DNA of 35,000 nucleotides from Bugula neritina (lineage: Eukaryota; Bryozoa; Gymnolaemata; Cheilostomatida; Bugulidae). The stretch is from positions 7,448,389-7,483,388 of the forward strand of contig OZ037772.1 of NCBI GenBank assembly GCA_964035545.1, in the 5' to 3' direction. The stretch's first letter is position 1, and each line of letters starts with the position of its first letter. Positions 25,101 to 34,100 of the stretch are shown one piece after another. Below the pieces are notes generated by a model. That model was not told the DNA's origin and ran no database searches. It saw only the letters and a list, made by a program, of their open reading frames with translations. The position numbers were made by a program, and so were the translations under genes.

Positions 25101-28100
25101 GGAGCAGAAGAATCCAGAAGGACAGTCAGTACAAACAGAGAATCTTGTCTCATTGGCAAACGTTGCAGCATCACAAGGATTGGGAGCAGAAGAGCCCTGG
25201 GGGCAGTAGTGACCTAGATAGTAAGCAAGTATGACCTAAATTCATAGATCGTGCGAGAATAAAAAGCTAAACATGTAAACACATGTAGCATTCCATATCA
25301 CTTCATTTCTGATCCCCATTATGGATTGTTAATTAACCAAACTTGGAAATAGTTACACTGAATGAAACCGCAACCATAAGTACATGCAAACCACAAACTG
25401 CATAATTACCGTTTCCATTATCCATTATGCTAATGGATTTTTTCATTCGGCTAATGGAAACAGTTACATCGATGAAACCGCAACTATAAGTTAATGCAAA
25501 CCACAAACCACAAATAATCCATAATCCGTACGGGCATTCATTCGCATTATGCAGTCATGGACATGCAGTTAATTAATTCAAAGAAATGATATAGCAACAG
25601 TATGCTTCACTGCATCCATAAATATTTTGTAATAATCAAACAAGGAAGAGCTAATTAAGCAATTAAGTTATTGACACACAAGTATGTATCTTTGCAATCC
25701 AAAGACTTTCAACTATTTTCCATAACCAAAATGTGAACACTGATGAGATAATCCCAATCTACCAAAATAGTTGAAATGCAGCAAAACACAACCTACCCTG
25801 GGGGCATTCTGAGCCGTACGTCTGGTTGACTGGAGCTGCCTCGTGGGATCCACCGGAGCAGTAGAACCCGGCGTCACATTCTAGGGTGCTGACAAACGTC
25901 ATGCTGGTGGTGGGGCAGTAATAGCCAGGGTCACACGGTGTACAAGATGACAGTGATGTGCCTTGAGTGTAGATTCTATAATAATACAGCTCAAGTGGGT
26001 TAGTTGGTTAGCGAGTGAGTGAGTGAGTGAGTGAGTGAGTGAGTGAGTGTGAGTGAGTGAGTGAGTGAGTGAGTGAGTGAGTGAGTGAGTGAGTGAGTGA
26101 GTGGGTGGGTGGAGTGACTGAGTGAGTGAGTGAGTGACCGAGTGAGTTAGTGAGTGAGTGAGTTAATAAGTGAGTGAATACAATAGTTACTAGCTAATAT
26201 TTCAATGCACTGACCTATCAAAGAAAATAACTTCAATTAAATTATTTTCCCAATTTATAAAAGGGAAGTTTCCTTTCTGCCAACTAATTTAGTGTTTGAC
26301 AGAGCAACCGTTCACCTAATCACTTAAACTTATGAAAAATTATTGCTCACACCTCAACTTATACTCACACACTGTGAGTATGAACATTGTAAGTAAAATA
26401 AATAAAAACACACAAACTTACAGATAAGTACCAACAGGGCAGGGCACAGGCTGTGATGTACCTTCCTCACAATAATGGCCCTTAGGACAAACACCCTGAT
26501 CGTCCATATTGTCAAAGTTAGGGGTACGGGTACTGTGGAGCCCCTTAATTGCAAAATATCCAGGGGCTATCAATCCAGTTACATTGGTAAGACCTGCAAA
26601 CGTATAATAAAATATTCACTAAAGTCAAAGGAGAGAAAGTTGAATAGTTGGTAAACTGATGAAACACAGAATGCATACTTAAAGTTCTGCAAATCATATC
26701 AATTTGATAGATTGATTGATTAATTGATATATTACAGACATGAAAACACGTAGTAAAATTCAGTGTAAATACTGGCATAATAAGTAGACATGAACAAAAG
26801 TGGCGAAAGAAAAAAGTCAAAACTCTGTTGAGTTATTTAAAATGAAAAATCATTTAAAGTAATTGCAGGATGTCGTAAAAAACCATCTCTGCCCCACGCC
26901 CCTCTATATTTGAGATCTTATCAAAAAGAACACATTCTATTCAATATAAAAAGGAACAACTAGCATGAACTGAGATTGAATTTAAACTAGCTGAGTTGTA
27001 CTTGTATTATGAGAATAAACTACCACTAAAAGCAGCAACCATACCTTCAGTTTCACAGTAGGCCCCTTCATCACACAGCTCACAGTCACTCTCTGCCATT
27101 AGACCCTGAGCGTTGCCATAGGTACCGATAGGACAAGGTGAAGGGCTTCTCCTGGGCGTACCCACAGTACTAGCAGGGCAATAAGAACCTGTAAGTATAA
27201 ATAGGTCACAGACATACAAAAACAGTGAGCAGACATATAGAGATAGTGAGCAGACGTACAGAGATAGTGAGCAGACGTACAGAGATACAAAGAATGAAAC
27301 TCCTCAGTTTCTCTCGTGGTTGATATTTTAACGTGGATGTTGAGGTGCATATTTTTCATATAAAGGTTGATGTTAAGAAAACTTAAGAAAAAAGTTGACA
27401 AAGTGTTGTTCTATAATTACAATTCATCTGCTACAAGAGCTTGCAATCCTTCTCCACTGAACACATGACTACTGTCACTCCATGCATACATTTGATAATG
27501 TCAAGGTGAAATACCTTGAGGACAAATCTGTGGCTGACTCCCAGCGTAGCACATCCAGCCACTAGGGCAAAGGTCACACTCGGCCTGCCCGGTCTGGTTG
27601 GCGTAGTATCCAACAGAACATGGAGTGGGGGTCTCGGAACCTGCGGGAGTACACCAACATGGGAATACAGTAGAACACTCGGGAATGTGAAAAAGTAGAA
27701 ACTCAGTCTAAGTTAGCCACCAACCTTGTGGACAGAAATGATAGAGCGGGCATACATCTCCACCACCCGTACTGTTGGCGTACGGCGTGTCCGTGTAGGA
27801 GCCTCCGGTACAGTAGTGTCCCGGAGCACAGTCTCCGACTAAAACATGATTGGTTCCGCTAACATATATAAGCAAAATAAAAGACCACAGGCTAATTTTT
27901 TATTCACATAAAAGTGAAGATTTGTGTGCTACATATTTCCAAGTAACATTCAACTTTATAAAATCAAAACAGACACTCAATCATTATAATTGTATACAAC
28001 TTATAGAGGTCTGATCTCGTAACAAAAATGCTGCCGCACCTGGTTGAGTGAGCGCTGACTCATTACAAAACTTCCCGGGAGTGCAAGTTCGGCAGTCAGC

Positions 28101-31100
28101 CTCAGATTTTCCTAGAGTCAGCTCTCTGTATGTTCCTAGCGGACAGGGGACTGTTGAGGACGTCCCCTCAGGGCAATAGTGACCTGAAGAAACACAGGCA
28201 ATGTGTAACTTTAATGGCAATCTTTTAGGGGGGGGGGAAGTAAAGAAAATCTTTTCAAAACTTCAGTCTGTGAAACTAATAAGCCCGATCTTTTTATGAC
28301 TTATTAAACTGAGTCAAAATTAGAATGTCAACAAAACAAACGCCAAGTAGTGGGAATGCTAAAACTGGATAAAATCAAAAATAAGATTCAAGAGAAAAAG
28401 AAACAGACGGCATTATGTCAAACAAAAACAGGAAAGAAAGATGAATTATGCTTGCTTTTTCCACTGCCAAATCTAATAGCTAAATCTAGAGTTTTGTAAA
28501 AAAAGTTGTAAAACCTCACATATTACCTCCTAGCAGAAATTTTACAAAATTCTAAACACACATCAAATCAAAAAACTATCTAGAATGTTCCTAGTAGCTT
28601 CTGCAGTAGTCTGTCTTACCTCCCTCTGTAACATAGGCTGATGTATATAACTCACCTGGGGAGCAGGCGTCACCAAACTCTACCAGAGTCTTAGTCTTGT
28701 TGTACTCGTCTGGTCCAGGGTCATCATTGAAGATGGGGTCGTCCAGTATGGCCTCCCCCCAGCAGATATGCCCAGCCTTACAGTCACCTGGTTATAAACA
28801 CAGATGTGTTCATATACATAGACATAGATATGTGTTCATATACATAGACATGGAGATGTATTTATACACATAGACATAGATATGTGTTCATATACATAGA
28901 CATGGAGATGTATTTATATACATAGACATAGATATGTGTTCATATACATAGACATGGAGACATGTATTCATATACATAGACATGGAGAGGTATTTATATA
29001 CAGTCATATAATTAGAGATACCATAAACATATATTCTATAATATTACAATATATTAGATCTAGAGTTTTCATGAGTACTGCTACATAGTTTATATAATAT
29101 AGATGAGCATAGAACCATAGACATCTATATGAAGTGTTCATTGCATGGAAATTGCAAGTTCATAGACATAAATACCAACCGGTGGGCTCCAGAGCTCCTG
29201 TCCTCTCACAGTACTGTCCAACTGGACATGGTAGACAATCTGTTATGTTGGAATTGCCAGTTCTGTAAACACATCCATATAACTCAAAGTAAACATTTTC
29301 TAATTAATATATATTGTATTTTTGTATAATTAAATAACAGTAGTTCATAAAATTTGAGGAGAAATAAAATGGTCAACAAGAAACCAAATATTAATAATTG
29401 AAGTTTCAACAAAACAACATATATTAGCTGCTAACACCAGTATTATAAGTCAACATATGCTAATAGCATGACTCAACAAGTACGTCATGCTATTAGCATG
29501 TCAAAATCTAGGCATGTATTAACTCAAAATATGAGTCAATGAATGCTGATAGCAACCTCACTATATTTTATCACCATGACTCATCAAATGCTATATTGTG
29601 CATCATCACACACCAGCACAATGACTCATCAAATACAGCAGACAAGCAACTCACTGATTGGTATAGGTTCCAGTGGGACAGAAGAAGTAGCGAGTGCCAA
29701 AAGTCTCGTTACAGTAGGCACCAGCGGGGCAAATGATTCGGTCTGTCATGGCGGCGTCAGGGCAGTAGTAGCCGAGGCCACACGCCTCGCACTGAGACAT
29801 GGCGTACTCCGGTGCATATGTACCCTGCTCACACTCCGTCTGCGACCAGGATCCGTTATTAGCATAGTAACCTGAATATATAGTAATTATCTGATTATAT
29901 AGTAACCTGAATATATAGTAACCTGAATATATAGTAACCTGAATATATAGTAACCTGAATATATAGTAACCTGAATATAAAGCAGCATTGAATGTGTTCT
30001 GGTGCTTGAAGAGATCAATGTGTTTCAAGTGTAAGGATAATGTGTTAGAAATTGAAAGGTTTGGAATCTTGGGTTTAGAAGATAATATTGGTGAACAAGT
30101 TTATAGGAAGGTAGCAATAAAAGCATAGTAATCTAAATATACACTATCATTAGAATGTCTTCTGATGCTTTTAGTTTTAAGAGATGGAAGTTTTCTTAAA
30201 TGTAAGGACAATGTGCAAAAACTCAACATCTTGGTAAACAAACTCATACAGTAGTACCAAATTTATTAGCAACCAGTTGTTACATTGCCAGATGTTTATT
30301 AGTCCAATTACTCATAAATCAGCAGTTAACAAAGCCCACAGAGTAATCTGCTGTAGTTTTAACAGAAGCTTTTAAATCTAAATTCTGTTCTAGATTTACC
30401 AAAAGAATTTTAATATTAATTGAATGAGTACCACGGCAGACTTACCTGGTTCAGTTTGCAACATGTCAGGTTTAGTACTTCTTGCGGGACAGTAATAACC
30501 ACCCCAACACTTTCCATTGGGTTCTCCACTAGCCAGTTGTCCTTCAGTTCCCTGCAAGAAATACGTCTGCTTATGACTTAGGCTATGACTCACCACTGAG
30601 TAACAAACTAATAAATGATTCATAACTTAAATCGAAACACACTGTGAACCAACGAAAACTCATGCCAAATTTGGAAAAAGATTAAGCTATTTAAGAAAGA
30701 TGTTTCAATATTGAGTGTTTTATACAATCAAGTAAACATCCAATCAATGTTGAGTTTACAGACCATCACCCAACCATGAACAAGCACACATTAACCCACC
30801 CTACAGTAGTACCCTTCCCAGCAGTCTTCACAGTCGTCATCATTCACGGCGCCAGTGAAGTTGGAGAAGGTTCCAGAAGGACAGGGCTTGGCGAACCAGG
30901 AACCAGAAAGACAGTAACCTCCAGCTGGACAAACATCACCTGGTAAAAAAGAGATATTCTATACGGATATATTGGCATACAGTTTGATAATGCAATAACA
31001 ATTTCAAGGAAGTTTCATCATCATTTAGTGGAAAGAAAAGTTGAGTAAAACTTTCTAATTAAATATATTATTAAGAGACATTGCTGTACTGCTTGCAGGG

Positions 31101-34100
31101 ACAATTTCAATAAAGTAATACCGTAACTATTAAAAAAAATAGTTAGATGCACTTCTATGTAAAAAACCTTTTTAGATAGCTTTTATGGAACCCAGTCTAT
31201 TTTGTTAAAAATTTGCAAGTTTTTTAAATAAAGGACAGAAGCCTACTGCTGTACACAATATAACTGATACGTTGAAACAAAACAAATAAATAAACTTTTG
31301 ATTAGTTTTGGACTTTAACTTCCAACCAGTCGAAATATTTTATGACTTTCAAAGCCTGTAAACAGACAACTCACATAACATAATATAAAAACGTTTTTTG
31401 TTAGCCTTATTTTTTTTTCACCTGTAACACCATCTATGGGTCCTGAGGTATACGCTCCTCCATAGCAGAGATAGCCAGCATCACAAGGCCCTCTGACGTC
31501 CATGAGACCGGGGGTGTCACAGAACTTGCCCCTATCGCACTGAGTACAGTTGTCCACATGCTCTAGGTCTACGAACATAGAACTCAATAAAGAGATCGAA
31601 CAAGGACGAATAAAGTCTTTAATACTTCAGTTACTCATGCAGGTTTATGGTTACCATCTCTGTAAGAAACCCCTGATGGAAAGGGTTTCTGTTAAATTGG
31701 CCTAAGGACTTATTCAGATGCGGCACAGGAGCAATTATGACTGGATGCTCTTCCTAACATCACTAATGACCTTTGGCAAGGCTTAAACCCATGACCTCGT
31801 GTTTACTAGGCAAACACTCTGATCACTCTAGACTATGGCTGCTCCCTCTTCAGTAGTACAGTTACCAATCATACTATGATAACCACACTGACCAACCATT
31901 GTCACAGGAAGTCTAACTACAGAGTCAAATCGACAAATCCCTAGTTTCCCAGACAACTTTTCTCCTTTCTAGATAACATTGTAGATTTATAAAACTTGAA
32001 AAACTACCATAGCTTGAGTATCTACGCTACAAACACTTTGTCTGTTGGTACTCACTCGTACTGTTCCCATAAGTTCCTATAGGGCAGGGTTCCGACTTCC
32101 ACTGAGCTTCCACACAGTAGTACCCTCGTGGACAGTCCTTGGGGACAATGGTGCCCTCGGGACAGTAGTAGCCAGCTGGACACAGAGGACAGGAAGTGGC
32201 ATTGGGTGTTCTCGCACTTCCTGCGTACGTCCCTTGTTCACACGCCACCTGCACAAGAAATTATCCAATCACAAAACTTAATACAATCGCATAACCAATT
32301 ACATACTATAATTTGAATTTTTCAACAGAATGTCATTTTGATTACTTGAACTCATGTTTATTTGTGATGGTTTGGCCAGTTTCCTTCCATGAATACTACA
32401 GAGAATATAAATTATTATTTTGCAAGTTATTGCTTGTAATTTATCAAAATAACGCGCTACTCAGTAACCAAACAATACCAGATATATTACCAAACAATGA
32501 CACACCTGTCTAGGACCATAAGAACCAATAAAAGGAGGCTCGTCGCCGTAGGGATTGATGATTGGACTCGGACAATAGAATCCCGGTTCACAGCCGCCGG
32601 TGGTGGTGTAACTCCCCTCTAGACAATAATCTCCCGCTGGACAGGGGAGACAATCATCAACTGACTCGGCCGCCTCCGTCTCCCTGATGGTACCAGTAGG
32701 GCAGTTTGTCTCTTCAACAGTTGCTGTGAACAGACGTATGCGCAACAAAGCTGTAAGTGTGGTTTATAATTGAAGTGGGTGTGGTTTATAACTGGTGTCA
32801 CCCCGTTGATTAATACAGTAAATGTAAGTATAGCTAGATATGGGAGTTCTACTATAGTCGAAATAAATAAAATATGATTTAATTTTAGGTTCCCTCTACA
32901 ACTGAATTTTAGGGAAAGTAGGTGTGGCTTATAGCTAGAATTTTAGAAGAGGTGGGTGTGGCTTATAACTGAGTTTTCAGGAGAAGTGGGTGTGTTATAT
33001 AACCAGTGGCAGTTGGTTTATTACTACACAAAGTGGTATATTTAACATTGCATTGCTGTTTTGAAACTGTAAAAACTACATCGGCAAGCTCTACTACATT
33101 TAAAATAAATAAAATATCACTTTTAATCTATAACAATTCAACTCTGTAAAATACTTAAAAGATACACAACTTATTAGAAAGTTCTAAGGCATGAGACAAA
33201 AAAATGACTGTCAAATACGAGAAAATACCAAAACTCTTTTCTATTCCCCTCCCATACAGCTATTACACAATCACATGCAGCAATTACACAGGTTTAGTGA
33301 CTTTACCTTCAAGGCAGTATTTCCCTTTTGTACAGTTGGTGGCGTCATCCAGACTGGCGAGCTGTTCCACGCAATATTTTCCCGCAGGACATCTCTTCTG
33401 TGTCAGCATCATTTCCTGACTGGTGGTTTCATTGTCACAGTAGTGCCTGGGGGGAAAGATAGAGTCAGCATATATACTGTGAGTGCGATGGTACAATGAT
33501 TTCAGATCCAGCTTTCTGATTACAGAATGGCCGGTATCATGGAATAAATACATCTGAAGAGAGGTTAAGCTTTGACAATAAAAACTACTACAGAAATTAA
33601 AACGAAACTTCCATAGCAAGATTAAACTTTCGGTCATGAAACAGAAAGATGTTCTACAGGGTAATTTATTTCACTCTGACAAAGGTCAATCTGTTATACG
33701 CTCAAAATATTAGCCTGTTACTGCCTTGTAAACAGTATTGTAAGATATTTTAGTGCAAAGATAGCAAATAGACTGAGAATCTACACCAAGATCGGAACCT
33801 ACCCAATTTGGCAGGGCTCGCACTGGTACTGCCCGTCATCGCTGTAGAAACCAACACCGCATGGAGTCGGTTCATAAGTTCCAACTCCACAGTAGTAACT
33901 AAAAGAATATGTACCCAGTAGAGTATACAGTAGAGTATACAGTAGAGTATACAGTAGAGTATACAGTAGAGTATACAGTAGAGTATACAGTGGAGTATAC
34001 AGTGGAGTATACAGTAGAGTATACAGTAGAGTATACAGTAGAGTATACAGTAGAGTATACAGTAGAGTATACAGTAGAGTATACAGTAGAGTATACAGTA

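Larger units (their letters stand above)
23280..30939 (-). repeat. Super-repeat 1 (exons 7-21, 701 codons)
   Basis: A block of 15 exons running from DVCPAG (exon 7) to DGSTG (exon 21). Corresponding exons in blocks 2 and 3 share order, motif islands and total length. Introns inside are not visibly alignable with those of the other blocks. Confidence 0.75.
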
